Of a stretch of DNA of 64,000 nt, positions 25,120 to 38,145 are shown piece by piece. The notes below the pieces were generated by a model. That model was not told the origin of the DNA, made no database searches, and was given only the letters and a program-made list of their open reading frames with translations. Origin of the DNA: Hydractinia symbiolongicarpus (taxonomy: Eukaryota; Cnidaria; Hydrozoa; Anthoathecata; Hydractiniidae); contig NC_079884.1 of assembly GCF_029227915.1 (NCBI RefSeq), forward strand, positions 6,450,001-6,514,000. Reading direction: 5' to 3'. Position numbers and translations under genes: made by a program. Position 1 is the first letter of the stretch. The number at the start of each line of letters is the position of its first letter.

Positions 25120-27291
25120 TGAGACTTGTAGTTTTAAAAAATGTTTTCATTTTTGATGAGACGCTGAATAAAAGAAGTTTAATCGCCGGCAAACGAAAAC
25201 CCGCGATTTCCCGAAAATCCCGGGCTTGGCTTGTATAGTCGAATGTAAACAAACAAAGTACCCAGGGAGTAAACTGATTTCCCGAACGATTTTTTAAATA
25301 ATTTCTGCACCACTAGAACGAATGAGACTTGTAGTATTCAAAAATGTTCACATTTTTGATGAGACGCTGAATAAAAGAAGTTTAATAGCCGGTAAACGAA
25401 AACCCGCGATTTCCCGTAAACCCCGGGCTTGGCCCGTATAGTCGAATGTATACAAAAAAAGTACCCAGGGAGTAAATTCATTTCCCGAACGATTTTTTAA
25501 ATTATTTTTTAATCACTAAAACGCTTGAGACTTGTAGTTTTCAAGAATGTTTTCATTTTTGATGAGATGCTGAATAAAAGAAGTTTAATCGCCGGCAAAC
25601 GAAAACCGGCGATTTCCCGTAAATTCTGGAATCAGCCCGTATAGTCAAAAGTATACAAGGAAAGTACCCAGGGAGTAAACTCATTTCCCGAACGATTTTT
25701 TAAATTATTTTTTCACCAATAAAACGCATGAGACTTGTAGTTTTCAAAAATCGTTTCATTTTTGATGAGACGCTGACTAAAAGAAGTTTAATCGCCGGCA
25801 AACGAAAACCCGCGATTTCCCGTAAATCCCGGGCTTGGCCGTATAGTCGAATGTATACAAAGAAAGTACCCAGGGAGTAAATTGATTTCCCGAACGCTTT
25901 TTTAAATAATTTCTGCACCACTAGAACGAATGAGACTTGTAGTATTCAAAAATGTTTACATTTCCCGAAAATCCCGGGCTTGGCTTGTATAGTCGAATGT
26001 AAACAAACAAAGTACCCAGGGAGTAAACTGATTTCCCGAACGATTTTTTAAATAATTTCTGCACCACTAGAACGAATGAGACTTGTAGTATTCAAAAATG
26101 TTCACATTTTTGATGAGACGCTGAATAAAAGAAGTTTAATAGCCGGTAAACAAAAACCCGCGATTTTCCGTAAACCCCGGGCTTGGCCCGTATAGTCGAA
26201 TGTATACAAAAAAGTACCCAGGGAGTAAATTCATTTCCCGACCGATTTTTTAAATTATTTTTTAATCACTGAAACGCTTGAGACTTGTAGTTTTCAAGAA
26301 TGTGTTCATTTTTGATGAGACGCTGAATAAAAGAAATTTAATCGCCCGCAAACGAAAACCGGCGATTTCCCGTAAATTCTGGAATCAGCCCGTATAACCA
26401 AAGGTTTACAAGGAAAGTACCCAGGGAGTAAACTCATTTCCCGAACGATTTTTTAAATTATTTTTTCACCAATAAAACGCATGAGACTTGTAGTTTTCAA
26501 AAATCGTTTCATTTTTGATGAGACGCTGACTAAAAGAAGTTTAATCGCCGGCAAACGAAAACCCGCGATTTCCCGTAAATCCCGCGCTTGGCCGTATAGT
26601 CGAATGTATACAAAGAAAGTACCCAGGGAGTAAATTGATTTCCCGAACGATTTTTTAAATAATTTCTGCACCACTAGAACGAATGAGACTTGTAGTATTC
26701 AAAAATGTTTACATTTTTGGTGAGACGCTGAATAAAAGAAGTTTAATCGCCGGCAAACGAAAACCCGCGTTAACCTAAATCCCGGACTCGGCCCGTATAA
26801 TTAAAAGTGTACAAAGAAAGTACCCCGGGGATTAAACTGATTTCCCGAACGATTTTTTAAATAATCTCTGCACCACTAGAACGAATGAGACTTGTAGTAT
26901 TCAAAAATGTTTACATTTTTGGTGAGACGTTGAATAAAAGCAGTTTAATCTCCCGCAAACGAAAACCTGCGATTTCGCGAAAATCCCGGGCTTGGCTTGT
27001 ATAGTCCAATGTATACAAATAAAGTACCCAGGGAGTAAACTGATTTCCCGAACGATTTTTTAAATAATTTCTCCACCACTAGAACGAACGAGACTTGTAG
27101 TATTCAAAAATGTTCACATTTTTGATGAGACGTTGAATAAAAGAAGTTTAATAGCCGGCAAACGAAAACCCGCGATTTCCCGTAAATCCCGGGCTTGGCC
27201 CGTATAGTCGAATGTATACAAAGAAAGTACCCAGGGCGTAAATTCATTTCCCGAACGATTTTTTAAATTTTTTTTTAATCACTGAAACGCT
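25120..27291 (+). repeat. Block E HOR, 2,172-bp unit, copy 1
   Basis: This unit is collinear with the next one at exactly +2,172 bp (25,131/27,303, 25,700/27,872, 26,453/28,625). The unit is about 10.7 monomers because it carries a truncated monomer near 25,961, where GTTTACATTT runs straight into CCCGAAAATCCCGGG. Inside the unit two similar stretches lie 753 bp apart (25,700 and 26,453). That gives a nested repeat, with the 753-bp stretch itself less than four monomers long. Confidence 0.88.
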
Positions 27292-29463
27292 TGCGACTTG
27301 TAGTTTTAAAAAATGTTTTCATTTTTGATGAGACGCTGAATAAAAGAAGTTTAATCGCCGGCAAACGAAAACCCGCGATTTCCCGAAAATCCCGGGCTTG
27401 GCTTGTATAGTCGAATGTAAACAAACAAAGTACCCAGGGAGTAAACTGATTTCCCGAACGATTTTTTAAATAATTTCTGCACCACTAGAACGAATGAGAC
27501 TTGTAGTATTCAAAAATGTTCACATTTTTGATGAGACGCTGAATAAAAGAAGTTTAATAGCCGGTAAACGAAAACCCGCGATTTCCCGTAAACCCCGGGC
27601 TTGGCCCGTATAGTCGAATGTATACAAAAAAAGTACCCAGGGAGTAAATTCATTTCCCGAACGATTTTTTAAATTATTTTTTAATCACTAAAACGCTTGA
27701 GACTTGTAGTTTTCAAGAATGTTTTCATTTTTGATGAGATGCTAAATAAAAGAAGTTTAATCGCCGGCAAACGAAAACCGGCGATTTCCCGTAAATTCTG
27801 GAATCAGCCCGTATAGTCAAAAGTATACAAGGAAAGTACCCAGGGAGTAAACTCATTTCCCGAACGATTTTTTAAATTATTTTTTCACCAATAAAACGCA
27901 TGAGACTTGTAGTTTTCAAAAATCGTTTCATTTTTGATGAGACGCTGACTAAAAGAAGTTTAATCGCCGGCAAACGAAAACCCGCGATTTCCCGTAAATC
28001 CCGGGCTTGGCCGTATAGTCGAATGTATACAAAGAAAGTACCCAGGGAGTAAATTGATTTCCCGAACGCTTTTTTAAATAATTTCTGCACCACTAGAACG
28101 AATGAGACTTGTAGTATTCAAAAATGTTTACATTTCCCGAAAATCCCGGGCTTGGCTTGTATAGTCGAATGTAAACAAACAAAGTACCCAGGGAGTAAAC
28201 TGATTTCCCGAACGATTTTTTAAATAATTTCTGCACCACTAGAACGAATGAGACTTGTAGTATTCAAAAATGTTCACATTTTTGATGAGACGCTGAATAA
28301 AAGAAGTTTAATAGCCGGTAAACAAAAACCCGCGATTTTCCGTAAACCCCGGGCTTGGCCCGTATAGTCGAATGTATACAAAAAAGTACCCAGGGAGTAA
28401 ATTCATTTCCCGACCGATTTTTTAAATTATTTTTTAATCACTGAAACGCTTGAGACTTGTAGTTTTCAAGAATGTGTTCATTTTTGATGAGACGCTGAAT
28501 AAAAGAAGTTTAATCGCCCGCAAACGAAAACCGGCGATTTCCCGTAAATTCTGGAATCAGCCCGTATAGTCAAAAGTATACAAGGAAAGTACCCAGGGAG
28601 TAAACTCATTTCCCGAACGATTTTTTAAATTATTTTTTCACCAATAAAACGCATGAGACTTGTAGTTTTCAAAAATCGTTTCATTTTTGATGAGACGCTG
28701 ACTAAAAGAAGTTTAATCGCCGGCAAACGAAAACCCGCGATTTCCCGTAAATCCCGCGCTTGGCCGTATAGTCGAATGTATACAAAGAAAGTACCCAGGG
28801 AGTAAATTGATTTCCCGAACGATTTTTTAAATAATTTCTGCACCACTAGAACGAATGAGACTTGTAGTATTCAAAAATGTTTACATTTTTGGTGAGACGC
28901 TGAATAAAAGAAGTTTAATCGCCGGCAAACGAAAACCCGCGTTAACCTAAATCCCGGACTCGGCCCGTATAATTAAAAGTGTACAAAGAAAGTACCCCGG
29001 GGATTAAACTGATTTCCCGAACGATTTTTTAAATAATCTCTGCACCACTAGAACGAATGAGACTTGTAGTATTCAAAAATGTTTACATTTTTGGTGAGAC
29101 GTTGAATAAAAGCAGTTTAATCTCCCGCAAACGAAAACCTGCGATTTCGCGAAAATCCCGGGCTTGGCTTGTATAGTCCAATGTATACAAATAAAGTACC
29201 CAGGGAGTAAACTGATTTCCCGAACGATTTTTTAAATAATTTCTCCACCACTAGAACGAATGAGACTTGTAGTATTCAAAAATGTTCACATTTTTGATGA
29301 GACGTTGAATAAAAGAAGTTTAATAGCCGGCAAACGAAAACCCGCGATTTCCCGTAAATCCCGGGCTTGGCCCGTATAGTCGAATGTATACAAAGAAAGT
29401 ACCCAGGGCGTAAATTCATTTCCCGAACGATTTTTTAAATTTTTCTTTAATCACTGAAACGCT
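27292..29463 (+). repeat. Block E HOR, 2,172-bp unit, copy 2
   Basis: This is the second copy of 25,120-27,291. It includes the same truncated-monomer junction near 28,133 and the same inner 753-bp repeat (27,872 and 28,625). Few substitutions separate the copies where compared, for example AAAGGTTTACAAGG near 26,400 against AAAAGTATACAAGG near 28,571. The right edge lies in the GCTTGCGACTTG monomer near 29,460-29,480. Confidence 0.87.
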
Positions 29464-32400
29464 TGCGACTTGTAGTTTTCAAGAATGTTTTCATTTTTGT
29501 TGAGACGCTGAATAAAAGAAGTTTAATCGCCGGCAAACAAAAACCGGCGATTTCCCGTAAATTCTGGAATCAGCCCGTATAGTCAAAAGTATACAAGGAA
29601 AGTACCCAGGGAGTAAACTCATTTCCCGAAGGATTTTTATATTATTTTTTAATCACTAAAACGCATGAGACTTGTAGTTTTCAAAAATGTTTTCATTTTT
29701 GATAAGACGCTGAATAAAAGAAGTTTAATCGCCGGCAAACGAAAACCCGCGATTACCCGTAAATACCGGAATCGGCCCGTATAGTCAAAAGTATACAAAG
29801 AAAGTACCCAGGGAGTAAACTCATTTCCCGAACGATTTTTTAATTTATTTTTTCACCAATAAAAGCATGAGACTTGTAGTTTTCAAAAATCGTTTCATTT
29901 TTGATGAGACGCTGACTAAAAGAAGTTTAATCGCCGGCAAACGAAAACCCGCGATTTCCCTAAATCCCGGCCTCGGCCCGTGTAATTAAAAGTATACAAA
30001 GAAAGTACCCAGGGAGTAAACTGATTTCCCGAACGATTTTTTAAATAATCTCTGCACCACTAGAACGAATGAGACTTGTAGTATTCAAAAATGTTTACAT
30101 TTTTGGTGAGACGCTGAATAAAAGCAGTTTAATCTCCGGGAAACGAAAACCCGCGATTTCCCCTAAATCCCGGACTCGGCCCGTATAATTGAAAGTATAC
30201 AAAGAAAGTACCCAGGGAGTAAACTCATTTCCCGAACGATTTTTTATATTATATTTTAATCACTAAAACGCATGAGACTTGTAGTTTTCAAAAATGTTTT
30301 CATTTTTGATGAGACGCTGAATAAAAGAAGTTTAATCGCCGGCAAACGAAAACCCGCAATTTCCCGTAAATACTGGAATCGGCCCGTATAGTCAAAAGTA
30401 TACAAAGAAAGTACCCAGGGAGTAAACTCATTTCCCGAACGATTTTTTAAATTATTTTTTAATCACTAAAACGCATGAGACTTGTAGTTTTCAAAAATGC
30501 TTTCATTTTTGATGAGACGTTGAATAAAAGAAGTTTAATCGCCGGCAAACGAAAACCCGCGATTTCCCGTAAATCCCGGGCTTGGCCCGTATAGTCGAAT
30601 GTATACAAAGAAAGTACCCAGGGATTAAATTAATTTCCCGAACGATTTTTTAAATAATTTCTGCACCACTAGAACGAATGAGACTTGTAGTATTCAAAAA
30701 TGTTTACATTTTTGGTGAGACGCTGAATAAAAGAAGTTTAATCGCCGGCAAACGAAAACCCGCGTTACCCTAAATCCCGGACTCGGCCCGTATAATTGAA
30801 AGTATACAAAGAAAGTACCCAGGGAGTAAACTCATTTCCCGAAGGATTTTTTATATTATAATTTAATCACTAAAACGCATGAGACTTGTAGTTTTCAAAA
30901 ATGTTTCATTTTTCATGATACGCTGAATAAAAGAAGTTAAATCGCCGGCAAACGAAAACCCGCGTTACCCTAAATCCCGGACTCAGCCCGTATAATTAAA
31001 AGTATACAAAGAAAGTACGCAGGGAGTAAACTGATTTCCCGAACGATTTTTTAAATAATTTCTGCACCACTAGAACGAATGAGACTTGAAGTATTCAAAA
31101 ATGTGTACATTTTTCATGATACGCTGAATAAAAGAAGTTTAATCGCCGGAAAACGAAAACCCGCGATTTCCCGAAAATACCGGGCTTCGCCGGTATACTC
31201 GAATGTATACAAAGAAAGTACCCAGGGAGTAAACTGATTTCCCGAACGATTTTTGAAATTATTTTTTAATCACTAAAACGCACGAGACTTGTAGTTTTCA
31301 AAAATGTTTTTATTTTTGATGAGACGTTGAATAAAAGAAGTTTAATCGCCGGCAAACGAAAACCCGCGATTTCCCGAAAATACCGAAATCGGCCAGTATA
31401 GTCAACAGTATACAAAGAAAGTACCCAGGGAGTAAACTCATTTCCCGAACGATTTTTTAAATTATTTTTTCACCTCTAAAACGCATGAGACTTGCAGTTT
31501 TAAAAAATGTTTTCATTTTTGATGAGACGCTGAATAAAAGAAGTTTAATCGCCGGCAAACGAAAACCCGCGATTTCCCGTAAATCCCTGGCTTGGCCCGT
31601 ATAGTCGAATGTATACAAAGAAAGTACCCAGGGAGTAAATTCATTTCCCGAACGATTTTTTAAATTATTTTTTAATCACTGAAACGCTTGAGACTTGTAG
31701 TTTTCAAGAATGTTTTCATTTTTGATGAGACGCTGAATAAAAGAAGTTTAATCGCCGGCAAACGAAAACCGGCGATTTCCCGTAAATTCTGGAATCAGCC
31801 CGTATAGTCAAAAGTATACAAGGAAAGTACCCAGGGAGTAAACTCATTTCCCGAAGGATTTTTATATTATTTTTTAATCACTAAAACGCATGAGACTTGT
31901 AGTTTTCAAAAATGTTTTCATTTTTGATAAGACGCTGAATAAAAGAAGTTTAATCGCCGGCAAACGAAAACCCGCGATTACCCGTAAATACCGGAATCGG
32001 CCCGTATAGTCAAAAGTATACAAAGAAAGTACCCAGGGAGTAAACTCATTTCCCGAACGATTTTTTAAATCATTTTTTTACCAATAAAACGCATGAGACT
32101 TGTAGTTTTCAAAAATCGTTTCATTTTTGATGAGACGCTGACTAAAAGAAGTTTAATCGCCGGCAAACGAAAACCCGCGATTTCCCGTAAATCCGGACTT
32201 GGCCGTATAGTCGAATGTATACAAAGAAAGTACCCAGGGAGTAAATTGATTTCCCGAACGATTTTTTAAATAATTTCTGCACCACTAGAACAAATGAGAC
32301 TTGTAGTATTCAAAAATGTTTACATTTTTGGTGAGACGCTGAATAAAAGAAGTTTAATCGCCGGCAAACGAAAACCCGCGTTAACCTAAATCCCGGACTC

Positions 32401-34109
32401 GGCCCGTATAATTAAAAGTGTACAAAGAAAGTACCCAGGGAGTAAACTGATTTCCCGAACGATTTTTTAAGTAATCTCTGCACCACTAGAACGAATGAGA
32501 CTTGTAGTATTCAAAAATGATTACATTTTTGGTGAGACGTTGAATAAAAGCAGTTTAATCTCCCGCAAACGAAACCCGCGATTTCGCGAAAATCCCGGGC
32601 TTGGCTTGTATAGTCCAATGTATACAAACAAAGTACCCAGGGAGTAAACTGATTTCCCGAACGATTTTTTAAATTATTTTTCACCCCTAAAACGCATGAG
32701 ACTTGTAGTTTTCAGAAATGTTTTTATTTTTGATGAGACGCTTAATGAAAGTGGTTTAATCGCCGGCAAACGAAAACCCGCGATTTCCCGTAAATCCCGG
32801 GCTTGGCCCATATAGTCGAATGTATACAAAGAAAGTACCCTGTGAGTAAACTCATTTCCAAAACGATTTTTTAAATTATCTTTTCACCACTAAAACGCAT
32901 GGGACTTGCAGTTTTCAAAAATGCTTTCATTTTTGATGAGACGTTGAATAAAAGAAGTTTAATCGCCGGCAAACGAAAACCCGCGATTTCCCGTAAATCC
33001 CGGGCTTGGCCCGTATAGTCGAATGTATACAAAGAAAGTACCCAGGGATTAAATTAATTTCCCGAACAATTTTTTAAATAATTTCTGCACCGCTAGAACG
33101 AATGAGACTTGTAGTATTCAAAAATGTTTACATTTTTGGTGAGAAGCTGAATAAAAGAAGTTTAATCGCCGACAAACGAAAACCCGCGTTACCCTAAATC
33201 CCGGACTCGGCCCGTATAATTAAAAGTATACAAAGAAAGTACCCAGGGAGTAAACTCATTTCCCGAAGGATTTTTATATTATATTTTAATCACTAAAACG
33301 CATGAGACTTGTAGTTTTCAAAAATATTTCATTTTTCATGATACGCTGAATAAAAGAAGTTAAATCGCCGGCAAACGAAAACCTGCAATTTCCCGTAAAT
33401 ACAGAAATCGGCCCGTATAGTCAACAGTATACAAAGAAAGTACCCAGGGAGTAATCTCATTTCCCGAACGATTTTTTAAATTATTTTTTCACCTCTAAAA
33501 CGCATGAGACTTGTAGATTTCAAAAATGCTTTCATTTTTGATGAGACGCTGAATAAAAGAAGTTTAATCGCCGGCAAACGGAAACCCGCGATTTCCCGTA
33601 AATCACGAGCTTGACCCGTATAGTCGAATGTATACAAAGGAAGTTCCAAGGGAGTAAACTGATTTCCCAACGATTTTCTAAATTATTTTTTAATCACTAA
33701 AACGCACGAGACTTATAGTTTTCAAAAATGTTTTTATTTTTGATGAGACGTTGAATAAAAGAAGTTTAATCGCCGGCAAACGAAAACCCGCGATTTCCCG
33801 AAAATACCGAAATCGGCCAGTATAGTCAACAGTATACAAAGAAAGTACCCAGGGAGTAAACTCATTTCCCGAACGATTTTTTAAATTATTTTTTCACCTC
33901 TAAAACGCATGAGACTTGTAGTTTTAAAAAATGTTTTCATTTTTGATGAGACGCTGAATAAAAGAAGTTTAATCGCCGGCAAACGAAAACCCGCCATTTC
34001 CCGTAAATCCCGGGCTTGGCCCGTATAGTCGAATGTATACAAAGAAAGTACCCAGGGAGTAAATTCATTTTCCGAACGATTTTTTAAATTATTTTTTAAT
34101 CACTGAAAC
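29464..34109 (+). repeat. Block F: mosaic SAT1 monomers
   Basis: There is no clean two-copy HOR here, but displaced similarities are visible. About 29,478-29,890 matches 31,702-32,110 at +2,225 bp (shared GGATTTTTATATTATT and GATAAGACGC). About 31,279-31,690 matches 33,703-34,100 at +2,424 bp. These offsets are about 11 and 12 monomers. The block looks like older or partly scrambled higher-order units. No gene or transposon is seen. Confidence 0.75.
32690..32905 (+). repeat. Island of left-end monomer type inside block F
   Basis: This stretch has TTTTCAGAAATG, GCTTAATGAAAGTGGTTTA, ACCCTGTGAG and TTTAAATTATCTTTTCACCAC. That combination is otherwise found in blocks A and B (for example about 8,110-8,300 and 11,225-11,415). 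Flanking monomers on both sides are of the right-half types. The island is roughly one monomer long. Confidence 0.72.
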
Positions 34110-35731
34110 GCTTGAGACTTGTAGTTTTCAAGAATGTTTTTATTTTTGATGAGACGCTGAATAAAAGAAGTTTAATCGCCGGCAAACGTAAACCCGCGAT
34201 TTCCCGAAAATACCGAAATCGGCCAGTATTGTCAACAGTATACAAAGAAAGTACCCAGGGAGTAAACTCATTTCCCGAACGATTTTTTAATTTATTTTTT
34301 CACCTCTAAAACGCATGAGACTTGTAGTTTTAAAAAATGTTTTCATTTTTGATGAGACGCTGAATAAAAGAAGTTTAATCGCCGGCAAACGAAAACCCGC
34401 GATTTCCCGTAAATCCCGGGCTTGGCCCGTATAGTCGAATGTATACAAAGAAAGTACCCAGGGAGTAAATTCATTTCCCGAACGATTTTTTAAATTATTT
34501 TTTAATCACTGAAACGCTTGAGACTTGTAGTTTTCAAGAATGTTTTCATTTTTGATGAGACGCTGAATAAAAGAAGTTTAATCGCCGGCAAACGAAAACC
34601 GGCGATTTCCCGTAAATTCTGGAATCAGCCCGTATAGTCAAAAGTATACAAGGAAAGTACCCAGGGAGAAAACTCATTTCCCGAAGGATTTTTATATTAT
34701 TTTTTAATCAATAAAACGCATGAGACTTGTAGTTTTCAAAAATGTTTTCATTTTTGATAAGACGCTGAATAAAAGAAGTTTAATCGCCGGCAAACGAAAA
34801 CCCGCGATTACCCGTAAATACCGGAATCGGCCCGTATAGTCAAAAGTATACAAAGAAAGTACCCAGGGAGTAAACTCATTTCCCGAACGATTTTTGAAAT
34901 TATTTTTTTACCAATAAAACGCATGAGACTTGTAGTTTTCAAGAATGTTTTTATTTTTGATGAGACGCTGAATAAAAGAAGTTTAATCGCCGGCAAACGA
35001 AAACCCGCGATTTCCCGAAAATACCGAAATCGGCCAGTATTGTCAACAGTATACAAAGAAAGTACCCAGGGAGTAAACTCATTTCCCGAACGATTTTTTA
35101 ATTTATTTTTTCACCTCTAAAACGCATGAGACTTGTAGTTTTAAAAAATGTTTTCATTTTTGATGAGACGCTGAATAAAAGAAGTTTAATCGCCGGCAAA
35201 CGAAAACCCGCGATTTCCCGTAAATCCCGGGCTTGGCCCGTATAGTCGAATGTATACAAAGAAAGTACCCAGGGAGTAAATTCATTTCCCGAACGATTTT
35301 TTAAATTATTTTTTAATCACTGAAACGCTTGAGACTTGTAGTTTTCAAGAATGTTTTCATTTTTGATGAGACGCTGAATAAAAGAAGTTTAATCGCCGGC
35401 AAACGAAAACCGGCGATTTCCCGTAAATTCTGGAATCAGCCCGTATAGTCAAAAGTATACAAGGAAAGTACCCAGGGAGAAAACTCATTTCCCGAAGGAT
35501 TTTTATATTATTTTTTAATCAATAAAACGCATGAGACTTGTAGTTTTCAAAAATGTTTTCATTTTTGATAAGACGCTGAATAAAAGAAGTTTAATCGCCG
35601 GCAAACGAAAACCCGCGATTACCCGTAAATACCGGAATCGGCCCGTATAGTCAAAAGTATACAAAGAAAGTACCCAGGGAGTAAACTCATTTCCCGAACG
35701 ATTTTTGAAATTATTTTTTTACCAATAAAAC
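34110..35731 (+). repeat. Block G: 811-bp tetramer tandem duplication
   Basis: Copy 1 is about 34,110-34,920 and copy 2 about 34,921-35,731, four monomers less one base. Matching points are 34,112/34,923 and 34,681/35,492. Shared private features include GAGAAAACTCATTTC, TTTTTGAAATTATT and GGCCAGTATTGTCAAC. A plus-strand frame of 65 codons appears in both copies only because of a shared start-generating variant. It is satellite sequence. Confidence 0.87.
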
Positions 35732-35921
35732 GCATGAGACTTGTAGTTTTCAAAAATCGTTTCATTTTTGATGAGACGCTGACTAAAAGAAGTTTAATCG
35801 CCGGCAAACGAAAACCCGCGATTTCCCGTAAATCCCGGGCTTGGCCGTATAGTCGAATGTATACAAAGAAAGTACCCAGGGAGTAAATTGATTTCCCGAA
35901 CGATTTTTTAAATAATTTCTG

Positions 35922-38145
35922 CACCACTAGAACGAATGAGACTTGTAGTATTCAAAAATGTTTACATTTTTGGTGAGACGCTGAATAAAAGAAGTTTAAT
36001 CGCCGGCAAACGAAAACCCGCGTTAACCTAAATCCCGGACTCGGCCCGTATAATTAAAAGTGTACAAAGAAAGTACCCAGGGAGTAAACTGATTTCCCGA
36101 ACGATTTTTTAAAAAATCTCTGCACCACTAGAACGAATGAGACTTGTAGTATTCAAAAATGATTACATTTTTGGTGAGACGTTGAATAAAAGCAGTTTAA
36201 TCGCCCGCAAACGAAAACACGCGATTTCGCGAAAATCCCGGGCATGGCTTGTATAGTCCAATGTATACAAACAAAGTACCCAGGGAGTAAACTGATTTCC
36301 CGAACGATTTTTTAAATAATTTCTGCACCACTAGAACAAATGAGACTTGTAGTATTCAAAAATGTTCACATTTTTGATGAGACGCTGAATAAAAGAAGTT
36401 TAATAGCCGGCAAACGAAAACCCGCGATTTCCCGTAAATCCCAGGCTTGGCCCGTATAGTCGAATGTATGCAAAGAAAGTACCAAGGGAGTAAATTCATT
36501 TCCCGAACGATTTTTTAAATTATTTTTTAATCACTGAAACGCTTGAGACTTGTAGTTTTCAAGAATGTTTTCATTATTGATGAGACGCTGAATAAAAGAA
36601 GTTTAATCGCCGGCAAACGAAAACCGGCGATTTCCCGTAAATTCTGGAATCAGCCCGTATAGTCAAAAGTATACAAGGAAAGTACCCAGGGAGTAAACTC
36701 ATTTCCCGAACGATTTTTTAAATAATTTCTGCACCACTAAAACGAATGAGACTTTTAGTATTCAAAAATGTTTACATTTTTGGTGAGACGCTGATTAAAA
36801 GAAGTTTAATCGCCGGCAAACGAAAACCCGCGTTACCCTAAATCCCGGACTCGGTCCGTATAATTAAAAGTATACAAAGAAAGTACCCAGGGAGTAAACT
36901 GATTTCCCGAACGATTTTTTAAATAATCTCTGCACCACTAGAACGAATGAGACTTGTAGTGTTCAAAAATGTTTACATTTTTGGTAAGACGCTGAATAAA
37001 AGCAGTTTAATCTCCGGCAAACGAAAACCCGCGATTTCCCCTAAATCCCGGACTCGGCCCGTATAATTGAAAGTATACAGAGAAAGTACCCAGGGAGTAA
37101 ACTCATTTCCCAAAGGATTTTTTATATTATATTTTAATCACTAAAACGCATGAGACTTGTAGTTTTCAAAAATGTTTCGTTTTTCATGATACGCTGAATA
37201 AAAGAAGTTAAATCGCCGGCAAACCAAAACCTGCGATTTCCCGTAAATACAGAAATCGGCCCGTATAGTCAACAGTATACAAAGAAAGTACCCAGGGAGT
37301 AAACTCATTTCCCGAACGATTTTTTAAATTATTTTTTCACCTCTAAAACGCATGAGACTTGTAGTTTTCAAAAATGTTTTCATTTTTGATGAGACGCTGA
37401 ATAAAAGAAGTTTAATCGCCGGCAAACGAGAACCCGCAATTTCCCGTAAATACTGGAATCGGCCCGTATAGTCAAAAGTATACAAAGAAAATACCCAGGG
37501 AGTACACTCATTTCCCGAACGATTTTTTAAATTATTTTTTAATCACTAAAACGCATGAGACTTGTAGTTTTCAAAAATGTTTCATTTTTCATGATACGCT
37601 GAATAAAAGAAGTTAAATCGCCGGAAAACGAAAACCTGCGATTTCCCGTAAATACAGAAATCGGCCCGTATAGTCAACAGTATACAAAGAAAGTACCCAG
37701 GGAGTAATCTCATTTCCCGAACGATTTTTTAAATTATTTTTTCACCTCTAAAACGCATGAGACTTGTAGTTTTCAAAAATGCTTTCATTTTTGATGAGAC
37801 GCTGAATAAAAGAAGTTTAATCGCCGGCAAACGGAAACCCGCGATTTCCCGTAAATCCCGAGCTTGACCCGTATAGTCAAATGTATACAAAGGAAGTTCC
37901 CAGGGAGTAAACTGATTTCCCAACGATTTTCTAAATTATTTTTTAATCATTAAAACGCACGAGACTTGTAGTATTAAAAAATGTTTACATTTTTGGTGAG
38001 ACGCTGAATAAAAGAAGTTTAATCGCCGGCAAACGAAAACCCGCGTTACCCTAAATCCCGGACTCGGCCCGTATAATTAAAAATATACAAAGAAAGTCGG
38101 CAGGGAGTAAACTGATTTCCCGAACGATTTTTTAAATAATTTTTG
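35922..38145 (+). repeat. Block H HOR, 2,224-bp unit, copy 1
   Basis: This unit is collinear with 38,146-40,369 at exactly +2,224 bp (36,009/38,233, 37,729/39,953), eleven monomers less nine bases. It includes monomers with the ATTAAAAGTGTAC, GTCAACAGTATAC and CATTTTTCATGATACGC variants. The copies share even rare changes such as CTTTTAGTATTC and TCATTATTGATG, so the duplication appears recent. Confidence 0.9.

Noticed and set aside
34112-35120. Two identical plus-strand 65-codon frames at 34,112-34,309 and 34,923-35,120.
   Set aside because: They are the two copies of the 811-bp duplication, and they are open only through shared variants. The sequence is ordinary SAT1 on the other strand.
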